Shown: one piece after another, positions 54,758 to 64,000 of the stretch
How the letters are laid out: each line of letters opens with the position of its first letter
Numbering within the stretch: position 1 is the stretch's first letter
Assembly: GCA_037043455.1 (NCBI GenBank)
Contig: JAWPHD010003246.1
Location: 160,272-224,271, forward strand
Reading direction: 5' to 3'
DNA length: 64,000 bases
From: Cyrtodaria siliqua
Taxonomy: Eukaryota; Mollusca; Bivalvia; Adapedonta; Hiatellidae
Translations under genes and position numbers: made by a program
Notes under the pieces: generated by a model
What the model was told of the DNA's origin: nothing
Seen by the model: the letters and a program-made list of their open reading frames with translations, nothing else
The model's database searches: none

Positions 54758-57319
54758 CTAGTTCCTATCAAAACGTTTCGTATCCTTCATAAAAGTTTGA
54801 ACGTGCTTAAAAATAAAAATGTTCTCTTCGTCTGAATGACTATCTTTCCCTTGTAACAACGTATTAATGCTTAAAGGATGGAGATGATGGGTTACACGAA
54901 AGAGAAGAAGCCGTTCATTTGTATAGGAAGGACATTGCATAAAATAATGTTCGGCATCCTCTCTTTCGTGGTCACAGTTCTCACATCTTGCAGATGGTCT
55001 TAATTTGTTTAAAAATAGGTCATAGTTAAGATTACTACAATTGTTTCTCAGACGAGAATGTAAAACAGATAAAAACCGAGAGCCAGTTGTGTAAAAACAA
55101 GGTATTTTAGATGGTTTAAAACAATGGTTAGTTAGTTGACTTTTGAATGAAGTAAGTGTATCAGAATTACGAATGTGTTCGGGAAGATTATTCCACAAAT
55201 TAATACATGATGGAACAAATGAATTTCTGAAAAGTTCTGTTCTTGTATTAAAAATATTATAGTCGTTACGGTTTCTTAAGTTATAAGGTGTAGAAAGTCC
55301 TACAATTTCAGGGAAAAGATTATTTAAATATTCAGGGGTAATTTCTTTTTTTATTTTATAAGCAACGATAAGTTTTTGATATTTACGCCTTTCTTCAAGA
55401 GAAAGCCAACCTATTTCTTTATATAAATTTCGAAGTGAAACAGATCGGGTTAACCCAGTAACAATACGAGCGGCTTCGTGTTGTATTTTTTCGAGATTAT
55501 CTTTTTCATAGTTAGTGCAACTATCCCAAACAGATGAGCCGTATTCTAAAATTGGCCGTAAGAATGAAATGTATATTTGGTTAAGCGCTTTTCTGTTGAC
55601 TGTAAACTTAATTTTTCTCATCATTCCTAGAACCTTAGAAGATGAGTTTATTACACAATTAACATGTTCATGCCATTTTCCGTCGCTACTTAGTGTAAGA
55701 CCCAAGTGCTTGTGATGACTTACAAATGTGACATTAGTATTGTTAAACACTAGAGAGGGAAACGGTATATTTTTCTTAAGCGTAAATAAAATAGCTTCAG
55801 TTTTATTAGGATTAAAGTCAACTAACCATTGTTTTGACCAGTCAGAAATAACACATAAGTCATGATTTAGAATACCCTCAATATCAGATATGTTTGACGC
55901 GGTGAATGCTAGTGATGTATCATCTGCAAATATACGAGTGATACTTAACAAATGTTCTGCTATGTCGTTAATAAAAATCAAAAAGAATAGGGGGCCTAGC
56001 ACAGAACCTTGAGGAACCCCAGCTGTTGTTGCTTGACTTCTGGACATACTTGAACCTAAGAAAACTCTTTGTGTACGACCAGTTAAGTAACTTTCTATCC
56101 ATTTCAAAACGTCACCATTTACACCGCTCTGTTTCAGTTTAAAAAGTAGTCCTTTGATCCAGACCCTATCAAAGGCTTTCGAAACATCACAAAAGACCAT
56201 GCATGTGAATTGACCCGAATCGATACCTAGACAAACTTGATGGTAGATATCGATTAACTGGTGTACAGTTGAATGACCTCTTAAAAAACCAGATTGTAGT
56301 TTATATATAAGGTTATTTCTAATGAAAAAATTGTATATGTGTTTATACACAACCCTTTCCATTAACTTACCAACGCAACTTAAGAGTGCAATTGGTCTAT
56401 AGTTAGACGATTCATTAGAGTTTCCCTTTTTAAAAAGTGGCATGATAGTACCCGATTTCCACAAATCAGGAAATTGGCATACAGATATAGATTTATTGAA
56501 TAACAGAGCTAAAGGTTTTGCAATTGTGCCTTTAGTTTTTATTAATACTTTATGACTTATTTTATCTTCGCCAACAGATTTGTTGGGATTTAGATTTGCT
56601 ATAATATCAACAATTTCAGATTCGGTTATGTAAATATTGTCAATGGTGTTATTTGTTTTAGGGGTAAATACAGGAAGCCTTGTACTGTTCTGTTCTTCAC
56701 TGATTGAAGAGATTGAAATAAAATAGTCATTTAAGCAGTTCGCTTTGTCAGTATCATTAAAATGGAATATTTCATCCCCGTTGTCTAATGTTGTTTTTAA
56801 TGGAGGAATTATTTCACATTTTTTATTTGATTTAACTAATTGCTTTAATAATTTCCAGTAAAGTTTGGGATTATTCTTATTGCTGTCAACTATTAAATCC
56901 TCCATATTACTAAAATATTGTTCTTTTGCATACTTTTTTAAATTATTTACTTTATTTCTAGCGTGTTTGTATTTTGTCCAGTTGTCTGTCTTGTTTGTTT
57001 TAAGTGCTTTAGTCTTTAGTCTGTCACGTTGTCTTGAGTGTGATCTTATTTCAGAATTGTACCATGGTTTGTCATTTGGTCTTATTATAACATCTTTGAA
57101 CGGGATACATTCGTCCATATATACTACTATTTGGTCAGTGAACTTTGAACATATATGATTTATACAATCATTGTTATTTATAAAATTCCAGTCAGTATTT
57201 GCAATTTTGTCATTCAGTTTGTCGAAGTCTGCATGTTTATAAAACCATACTTTACGTCTGACGTTAGGTGCATCTTTAACAATAAATGATAATAAACATA
57301 TAAGTACATTTATGATCAC
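54758..57319 (-). CDS. LINE ORF2 reverse transcriptase (Jockey/CR1-like), long open frame
   Basis: An 853-codon frame. RT motifs in order: LNPNKSVGEDKI, NYRPIALLSCVGKLMERVVY, QSGFLRGHST, FCDVSKAFDRVW (first catalytic aspartate), AGVPQGSVLGPLFFLIFIND, IFADDTSLAF (the catalytic DD pair), and a thumb with KHLGLTLSSDGKW. The C-terminus has CENCDHEREDAEHYFMQCPS, a zinc-knuckle-like end. All catalytic residues are present. The first residues are out of phase with the endonuclease upstream, so the true ORF begins further up and the element is not intact. Non-LTR retrotransposons copy RNA into the genome at nicked sites. Confidence 0.92.
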   Translation of the reverse strand: MIINVLICLLSFIVKDAPNVRRKVWFYKHADFDKLNDKIANTDWNFINNNDCINHICSKFTDQIVVYMDECIPFKDVIIRPNDKPWYNSEIRSHSRQRDRLKTKALKTNKTDNWTKYKHARNKVNNLKKYAKEQYFSNMEDLIVDSNKNNPKLYWKLLKQLVKSNKKCEIIPPLKTTLDNGDEIFHFNDTDKANCLNDYFISISSISEEQNSTRLPVFTPKTNNTIDNIYITESEIVDIIANLNPNKSVGEDKISHKVLIKTKGTIAKPLALLFNKSISVCQFPDLWKSGTIMPLFKKGNSNESSNYRPIALLSCVGKLMERVVYKHIYNFFIRNNLIYKLQSGFLRGHSTVHQLIDIYHQVCLGIDSGQFTCMVFCDVSKAFDRVWIKGLLFKLKQSGVNGDVLKWIESYLTGRTQRVFLGSSMSRSQATTAGVPQGSVLGPLFFLIFINDIAEHLLSITRIFADDTSLAFTASNISDIEGILNHDLCVISDWSKQWLVDFNPNKTEAILFTLKKNIPFPSLVFNNTNVTFVSHHKHLGLTLSSDGKWHEHVNCVINSSSKVLGMMRKIKFTVNRKALNQIYISFLRPILEYGSSVWDSCTNYEKDNLEKIQHEAARIVTGLTRSVSLRNLYKEIGWLSLEERRKYQKLIVAYKIKKEITPEYLNNLFPEIVGLSTPYNLRNRNDYNIFNTRTELFRNSFVPSCINLWNNLPEHIRNSDTLTSFKSQLTNHCFKPSKIPCFYTTGSRFLSVLHSRLRNNCSNLNYDLFLNKLRPSARCENCDHEREDAEHYFMQCPSYTNERLLLFRVTHHLHPLSINTLLQGKDSHSDEENIFIFKHVQTFMKDTKRFDRN

Positions 57320-57960
57320 TGATTCAGAAGGTACATCAAAATGTTCCTCGTTCAGTGACTTGAGTGAGTCTGATATCAGAAATTGGATCTATCAATGTCG
57401 CACTTGAGTGTGTGACCCTAGTAGGTTCGGAAATAACGTTGGATAAATTGTTTAATAGCATAATATTCTTCAGATGTTTACAATTTGGATTAAGTAGATC
57501 TTCGTTTTAGATCGCCTACAATAATAATGTCCTTATTTATGTCCAGGGCCTTTTCAATAGATATATTAAAAGATCCAAAACGATACGTTTGTGTTTGGGT
57601 GCACGGTTAAACATTACACAAAATAATATTAATTCCTTTGGACCTTACTTCTATCCAAATAGCGTCAATTAACGGGGTTTCTAGGTCATTCAAACGTTTA
57701 CAAACTAGTTTGTTGGAAACGTACGTCAATAAACCACTAGAAAAAGGAGTCCTATCAAGACGAAAAGGATTATAATAACCGTCGAGTAAAAGAATATCGT
57801 CATTAATTTCTTGGTTAAGATGCGTTTCGGTAGTAAAACACAAAAATATCAAATTCCAAGAAATTATCTTTAATATAATCAAATTTCGTCCGAATGCTCC
57901 TAATATTCGAGTGCATTAAGGAAAGACAATTATTGTGATTCGTGTGTATTATCGCCAGGT
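57320..57960 (-). pseudogene. LINE endonuclease (APE-type) domain, broken
   Basis: Minus frame 57,607-57,882 contains CFTTETHLNQEINDD and LDRTPFSSGLLTYVSN, the ETHL motif of APE-type LINE endonucleases. Stops and shifts at about 57,320-57,605 separate it from the RT frame; LIDPISDIRLTQ near 57,390 fits the downstream part of the domain. The 5' part of the domain and any ORF1 are absent. Confidence 0.8.
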
Positions 57961-59325
57961 CCCTGGATTTTCAGCTATATCACCTGACATTAGAACTAAT
58001 AAAACTATAACTAGTGCAAAATTAATGTAAGAATACTTTTCACCGTAACAATGAACATAATGTTTTACAATAGTTTGCAAACTTTTTTGCTTTAGATTTG
58101 ACAATATGAGAAGGATTATCATCATTTAACGACAAAAGTGTTTGAAAAATAAGACATTTCGAAATAGAACTAGATCTGTTATTAAATATACCGAATTGAC
58201 ATTCTCCAAGAAGTTACATCATTACCTATTAGGTAAGTAAGAAAATACATAAGAAAAAGAATGTCAGTCGGCATATACAAATGCAATAAATGCAGTTGGT
58301 TCTCCTTACAACATACGGATCAAACAAATGTGTTGTCAAACAATGCAAAGGAAAATCAATAGGTAATGCTGTATGATTGAAAAACAGAAAACCATAACAG
58401 ACAAAATGTAATCATTGAGAAAATAGAAAAAGATGGAGCTATAATAAACGGTTAAAAATACATGTTTGTTAACACTGCTTAATCAATTAATTAGTAGTGA
58501 AATGAGTATATAAACGAGTAAAACTGGTGAATATTACAATTGTTCACACATACATGTAACATATACATATGTATATATCCAAATCAGTATAACTGATACA
58601 TTGAAATCAACTTCCAACACATGAATCATCACTGGTAAATTAATACGTAAAGATAATTGAATATCAATTGAATCGTTCAAAGTAAATGACGCTATTAAAT
58701 CGGTATTGAACTAAATCGAAGAAACAAAATAAATAATAATAGAAAAAAACAAAAAAAAACAAAAAAAAAAAAAAAATGCTAATATTTGTTACCTCGTGTA
58801 TTAAACGTTAAGTAAGTTACTAATTAAGTTTACAACATTTTATTTAAATACCAAATCTAAGTACCAAATACAAACATGGATATATATCTTATACTTATTC
58901 GAACATTAAATGAAATGAAGTTTGCATATAATTTATACGACTCTTCCCGTATTTTTTACGTTACCAAATTCAAAGAAAAATAGCAAATTATATGCACAAT
59001 TTTAACTGCTAATATATTCATATATTAATCAAATGTAACACATTAAGCAATGTCAACATATTCACAAAATGAATTAAAATTTAATTACATTTACTAACAA
59101 ATATAAATGTAATAGCTCTATGAGATAGCATGCATTTTCATAATATATTACATCAGTTTGAGCTCATAATTCTCCATATACATCGTTATCACTTTATTCA
59201 AACTCAAATATCAATCAGTTTGTTGGCTTCCATATCTTCCCCGCTCATTATTGCTTCTTCTTCTCAGTGTCCGGCTCTTTGATGTCAACCAACTATTGTT
59301 GACGCAATATCACCAAAAGTGCACT
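57961..59325. other. AT-rich, no gene
   Basis: Nothing recognisable apart from an A-run at 58,742-58,777. Base composition is strongly AT and stops are dense in all frames. Confidence 0.5.
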
Positions 59326-59384
59326 CATATGGAAAGCCTCGGCTGCCTTCTGTTGACCTTTTGCATTTTGTGCAGTACGCTTTC

Positions 59385-60035
59385 TAAGTTGTCCTGGGCA
59401 TTTTCTAAGTTGTTATGTGCATTTTTCTAAGTTGTTATGTGCATTTAGTAAGTAGTTATGTGCATTTAGTAAGTTGTTACGTGCATTTTCTAGGTTGTCA
59501 TTGTGCATTTTCTAAGTTGTCTTGTGCATTTTCTAAGTTGTCATGTGCATTTCCAAGTTGTTACGTGCATTTTCTCGAAGTTGTTATGTGCATTTCGCAG
59601 GTTGTTATGTGCATTTCTAAGTTGTTAGTGCATTTCGTAGTTGTTATGTGCATTCGTAGGATGTTATGTGCTATTCTAAGTTGTCTTGTGCATTTTCCAA
59701 GTTATTATGTGCATTTTCTCAGTTGTCTTGTGCATTTTCTAAGTTGTTATGTGTATTTCGTAGGATGTTATGTGCATATTCTAAGTTGTCTTTGTGCATT
59801 TTCCAAGTTATTAATGTGCATTTTCTAAGTTGTCTTGTGCATTTTCTCTAAGTTGTTATGTGTATTTCGTAAGTTGCTATGTGCCTATTCTAAGTTGTTA
59901 TGTGCGTTTCATAAGTTGTTATGTACATTTAGTAAGTTGTTATGTGCATTTCGTAGGTTGTTATGTGCATTTTCTAAGTTGTCATGTGCATTTCATAAGT
60001 TGTTATGTACAACTTAAGTTGTCTTGTGCAAACTA
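59385..60035 (+). repeat. Left arm array of ~21-bp repeats
   Basis: About 30 units of TTCTAAGTTGTTATGTGCA type, varying between 18 and 22 bases. The near-21-bp period makes heptapeptide-repeat frames (SCYVHFL) that are not genes. Confidence 0.92.
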
Positions 60036-60396
60036 CAAGTCGTCGTCAAGTAGGCTTTTTATCGGAATAAGGAAGGAAACACCGGTAGAGTATGGCGGCT
60101 CCGGGAGCGGGACGCTATGCTCTGCATACTTAAAAAAATTGGCTAGGTACATTATACAATAAATTCTTAGAATATAAAACGGATTTCAAAATGTGTAAGG
60201 ATTGTCGGACGTGGAGTTAATAAACCTTGGTCTGAAAAAAAAAAAAGAAAAAAAAAAGAAAAAAGAAAAATAAATAGATACAAAAAGAACGTGTTATTTG
60301 TTTGTCCTTTGTGTGTAGTCCTAAGTTTGTAGCCCCTCCATCTTATAACCAATAGGACGTTCCTAAAGGTGTAGGTTCAATAGAGTCTGGACAGCA

Positions 60397-60492
60397 CGTG
60401 TTATGTGTTGAAAACAAACATATTTTAAGTACTCTGGGGACTTTTTTTTCAGAAAAACTTAAGTATGTTTGTTTTCAACAAATAGCACGTTA
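60397..60492. repeat. Small inverted repeat in the foldback loop
   Basis: GTTGAAAACAAACATA at the left is mirrored by TATGTTTGTTTTCAAC at the right, with AGCACGTGTTA/ TAGCACGTTAA further out. It could be a nested MITE. Confidence 0.75.
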
Positions 60493-61249
60493 ATATTCCT
60501 TTTATTTAAATATATTTTTCAATTTATTATTATTTGTTAGTTCCCAAAACTGATGGGTAGGGGCTACGTGGGGGTCGTCTTCTCCCTCCCTCCCTCCCCC
60601 ATTTCTCCCCTTCTCCCTCCCTTATCTCCCTTCTCCGCCCCCTTTTCTCCCTTCTCTCTCAGAGTACTGATAAAACAAGGGACGTAATCCATAATAGTAT
60701 CTATCGCGGGAGACAGAACGTGTGCGGCAGACAAAATAATGGTCAATTAAGGATTTTGAGTAGGGTAGAGACAGACTGTTTTACCACCAAAAACGACTCT
60801 CAAACTATGATAATTCTTCATCAATTTTTTTTTTACAAACTTGTTATTTTAAAAACCTCACGCCTCCTTTTTCTCCCGACCCCCCGTCCTCTTGTCTCTT
60901 CCGACCCACACACACCCCTTGTCTCTCCGGCCCCGCCACCGTCTTCCGGCCCCCCCACCCCTTATCTTCCGTACCCATGGCCACCTGTTACCATACCTCC
61001 TGATACTGCCACCTGTGACCCGATCTATTGTTTTCAGACCAAGATTTATATTTACCTCCACGTCAGGACAATCCCTTACCACATTTTGAAATCAATTTTC
61101 TGTTCTAAGAAATTTATTGTATAATGTACCTAGCCCAATTTTTTTTAAGAAGGCAGAGCATAGCGTTCGCTCCTGGAGCCGCCCATTTCTACCGGTGTTT
61201 CTTCAACCCTATTCCGATAAAAAGTCTCCTTAACGTCGACTTGTAGTTT

Positions 61250-62400
61250 GCACAACTTACGAAATGCACATAACAACTTACGAAATGCACATGACAACTT
61301 GGAAAATTCACCATGACAACTTAGAAAATGCACATAACAATTTAGAATATGCACAAGGACAACTTAAAAAATGCGCATAACAACATAACAACGTTAGAAA
61401 TGCACATAACAAACTTGGAAAATGCACAAGACAACTTAGAATATGCACATAACAACCTACGAAATGCACATAACAACTTAGAAAATGCACATAACAACCT
61501 ACGAAATGCACATAACAACTTACTAAATGTACATTACAACTCTATGAAACGCACATAACAACTTAGAAAATGCACAAGAGACAACTTAGAATATGCATAT
61601 AACAACCTAGGAAAATGCACATAACAACTTAGAAAAATGCACAAGGACAACTAAGAAAATGCATAAGACAACTTAGAATATGCACATAACAACCTACGAA
61701 ATGCACATAACAACTTACGAAATGCACAAAGACAACTTAGAAAATGCACATAACAACTTAATAAATGCACATAACAACCTAACAAATGCACATAACAACT
61801 TACGAAATGCACAAGACAACGTAGAATATGCTCATAACAACCTAACGAAATGCTCATAACAACTTACGAAAAGCACATGACAACTTAGAAAATGCACATA
61901 ACAACTTAGAAAATGTACATAACAACTTAGAATATGCACATGACAACTTAAACAATGCACAGGACAACTTAAACAATGCACATTCACAACTTAATGAAAT
62001 GCACATAACAACCTTAAGAAATGCACAAGACAACTTAAAAATATGCACATAAACACCTTAACGAAAAAATGCACAAGACAACTTAGAAAATGCACCAAAA
62101 CAAACTTACGAAATGCACAATAAACAACTTACGAAATGCACAGAAAATGCACATAACAACTTACGAAAATCACAAGCGTTAGAAGATGCACATAACAAAT
62201 TAGAAAATGGACCAAGACGACTTGCAAAATGCACATAACAACTTAGAAAAATGCACAAGACAACTTACTAAATGCACATAACAACTTACGAAATGCACAT
62301 AACAACTTAGAAAATGCACAGGACAACTTCGAAAATGCCACATAACAACTTACGAAATTCACATCACAACTAAGAAAATGCACATAACAACTTACAAAGC
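61250..62400 (-). repeat. Right arm array of ~21-bp repeats
   Basis: About 50 units, complementary to the left arm (TGCACATAACAACTTAGAA), so the two arms have different copy numbers. Confidence 0.92.
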
Positions 62401-62484
62401 GTACTGCACAAAATGCAAAATGCCAACAGAAAGCAGCCGAGGCTTTCCTTACAGTAACATTCAAATAACTTAGTCGTCTCTAAT

Positions 62485-62697
62485 TTATTTCTTCGTCTGG
62501 TAGGTCTGGTTAATGTTGGTCAGTATGGTTGCCACACAAACACGTTTGGTAGGTCTGGTTAATGTTGGTCAGTATGGTTGCCCACAAACTGCGTCTGGTA
62601 TGTCTGGTTAATGTTGGTCAGTCAGTATGGTGCCACAAACTGCGTCTGGTAGGTTCTGGTTAATGTTGGTCAGTATGGTGCCACAAAAACACTTGGA
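62485..62697 (+). repeat. Four tandem copies of a ~51-bp unit
   Basis: Units contain GGTCTGGTTAATGTTGGTCA, GTATGGT and CCACAAAC, starting about 40 bases after the foldback element. The last unit is less regular. Confidence 0.92.
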
Positions 62698-62699
62698 AG

Positions 62700-64000
62700 T
62701 GTGCATTTTAAATGAATGATTATAGAAAAATTGATACGGGCGGCAAAAAGCTCGAGGTCGTGGCCTTTGAATTTTCGCGAAAACATATTTGACATCCGTG
62801 TAAAGTGGTTTTGCCAAATAGGCAGCACACTATCCCTCTACGTGCTCTCCGTTCTGTTTTTTGAAGATTCATCCGAAATTCATGCTGCTGTTCGAGCAAT
62901 CCAGATTGACACAAACGCTCTGTGCTTTTTAATCATCTCCAATGGGACTGCTTTGCCTCTACGCACAAAGCCACTGGTTGAATACACAGCATGTAAAAGC
63001 AATGAAGTGTGATGTAAAGAGCAAAATATCAGACCCTTTAACATCTACCAGTACGAAATATGACATGTGGTTGTATTCTTGAAATACATTTTGAAAAGCA
63101 GGATCAGTACGTCTTTGTCAGGAAAACGCACCACGGATTGTTTTCTAGCGTTAACTAGCGGATATGGGTGGGGTGGTGTGGGGTGGGGGGGGGGGGGGGG
63201 GGGGGGGGGGAGGGGGGGGGGGGGTAAACTAAACGGATACAGGGATGGGGGGGCACGCCTTTCAGTATAAATTTCGTTTTTTCGCTCGCTCGACGCATAA
63301 TGGCTAATGAGTAGTTTACATTAACACCATTGTTAAATCCTTTTATTTGAAAACCGGACTTTTATTTAACCCTATCAATGCACTACACGCAACCGTTCTT
63401 ATGAGGCTAGAAACCGGACCCCGAAAATTGACCCAAAATCTTAAGCCCCCCTAAGATGAAATCCTCGGCCGATGGTGAGGATTGACTAGTGATACGATTC
63501 ATTCTGATGTATGCTCCCTCCTGATGATTGAAAACACAGATCTTCATGACTCATCAAGCGATGACCGATATGTCATCTGCATTGGTAAGCCGGGGACATT
63601 ATTTCCCCGACAAAGAAGGCTTCACGGCCTTGTAGGTTTGGTGCAATATCTGTCTGTTTTCCCCACTTGTCGCAAATGAGATTAATGAACTGTGTCGTAT
63701 TGCGTCGTGATTACTCATGTAACTCTTCAAATCACAATGGGTTTTCGTTTTCCCTCGGTCCTGCCGACAAGAAAGTTGGGGGTTTCTCACCTCGCCTCTT
63801 GCTCTCAAACTACTTGATATATCTAGGGGACGTAAGTGTCCTGTCACAAAGTCGTCTCAAGCATGACTTTGGTAAGTAGGTTAAAACACCAGCTGCCTGC
63901 CAATTCGTCAAACTGTACCAGGAACGGTAGGCTGACGTTTGACGGTGTTGTGTTACTTTCACTTCTTCTCCCCCCCCCCACCCCCCATTATATTCAGATA
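62700..64000. other. Possible low-copy sequence, no confident gene
   Basis: A frame at 62,716-63,012 and the segment around 63,480-63,600 (IENTDLHDSSSDDRYVICIG, then a GTAAGC donor-like site) could be exon pieces, but I recognise no domain. Poly-G at 63,187-63,225 and poly-C at 63,971-63,985 are simple sequence. Confidence 0.3.

Larger units (their letters stand above)
59338..62445. mobile_element. Foldback-type element with tandem-repeat arms
   Basis: The outer ends GGAAAGCCTCGGCTGCCTTC and its complement bound two inverted arms of about 0.9 and 1.4 kb. Each arm is mostly a ~21-bp tandem array followed by a unique inner block shared between arms (ACACCGGTAGA, CTATGCTCTGC, ACATTATACAATAAAT). 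A loop of about 800 bases (60,236-61,032) separates them. Long inverted arms built of short tandem repeats are the defining architecture of foldback (FB/Galileo) elements; the assignment is structural. No transposase and no clear target duplication. Confidence 0.8.

Noticed and set aside
59415..62464. Frames with heptapeptide repeats such as CYVHFLS
   Set aside because: Produced by the ~21-bp tandem unit; present on both arms and strands, with unit lengths that break the frame.
62716..63012. 98-codon plus frame as a gene
   Set aside because: No domain recognised, opposite-strand frame of similar length, no splice or promoter support; left as undetermined.

Overview
The window is AT-rich animal DNA with spliced secreted-protein genes, tRNA-derived SINEs, LINEs and hairpin-ended tandem-repeat elements of a kind common in bivalves. 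A bivalve mollusc is the best guess; this is an inference from repeat style, not from a marker gene. No bacterial-style operon, rRNA operon or CRISPR array is present. REGION 1 (1-20,580): one large decayed Polinton/Maverick element, also called an adintovirus, with long terminal inverted repeats. Minus strand, from the centre towards the left end: packaging ATPase, fibre, penton, a small basic virion protein, major capsid protein, a hydrophobic X-type virion protein, adenain-like cysteine protease, a zinc-ribbon/phospholipase A2 protein, and a DDE integrase with a chromodomain. Towards the right end: several small genes, a coiled-coil protein, a membrane protein, a minus-strand gene resembling poxvirus late transcription factor VLTF3, and a protein-primed family B DNA polymerase. 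Almost every large gene carries frameshifts, stops or deletions, so this is a fossil. It was itself colonised by a 3-kb hairpin-ended repeat element that splits the X gene, a ~200-bp repeat in the penton gene, a palindromic MITE, a Penelope-like reverse transcriptase remnant, a TTAA MITE and a LINE (the last two inside the right terminal repeat). REGION 2 (20.6-28.4 kb): repeats only, including a ~170-bp tandem-repeat element, a LINE containing a 29-bp tandem expansion, a 2,992-bp inverted-repeat transposon with an ACTAC target duplication inside that LINE, and a 399-bp MITE with an ACGTT duplication. REGION 3 (28.1-46 kb): a segmental duplication. Each copy carries a two-exon gene for a secreted PAN-Sushi-PAN-Link protein, then a TGAG microsatellite, a LINE remnant and a SINE. 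Copy A (28.4-32.4 kb) has a nonsense codon in its Sushi domain; copy B (39.4-41.5 kb) is open throughout. REGION 4 (46-64 kb): a 2.3-kb inverted-repeat element, more hairpin-ended repeats, a LINE with a long 853-codon reverse transcriptase frame, a tRNA-like insertion, a foldback-type element whose arms are arrays of ~21-bp repeats, and a repeat-poor tail with no gene I can defend.
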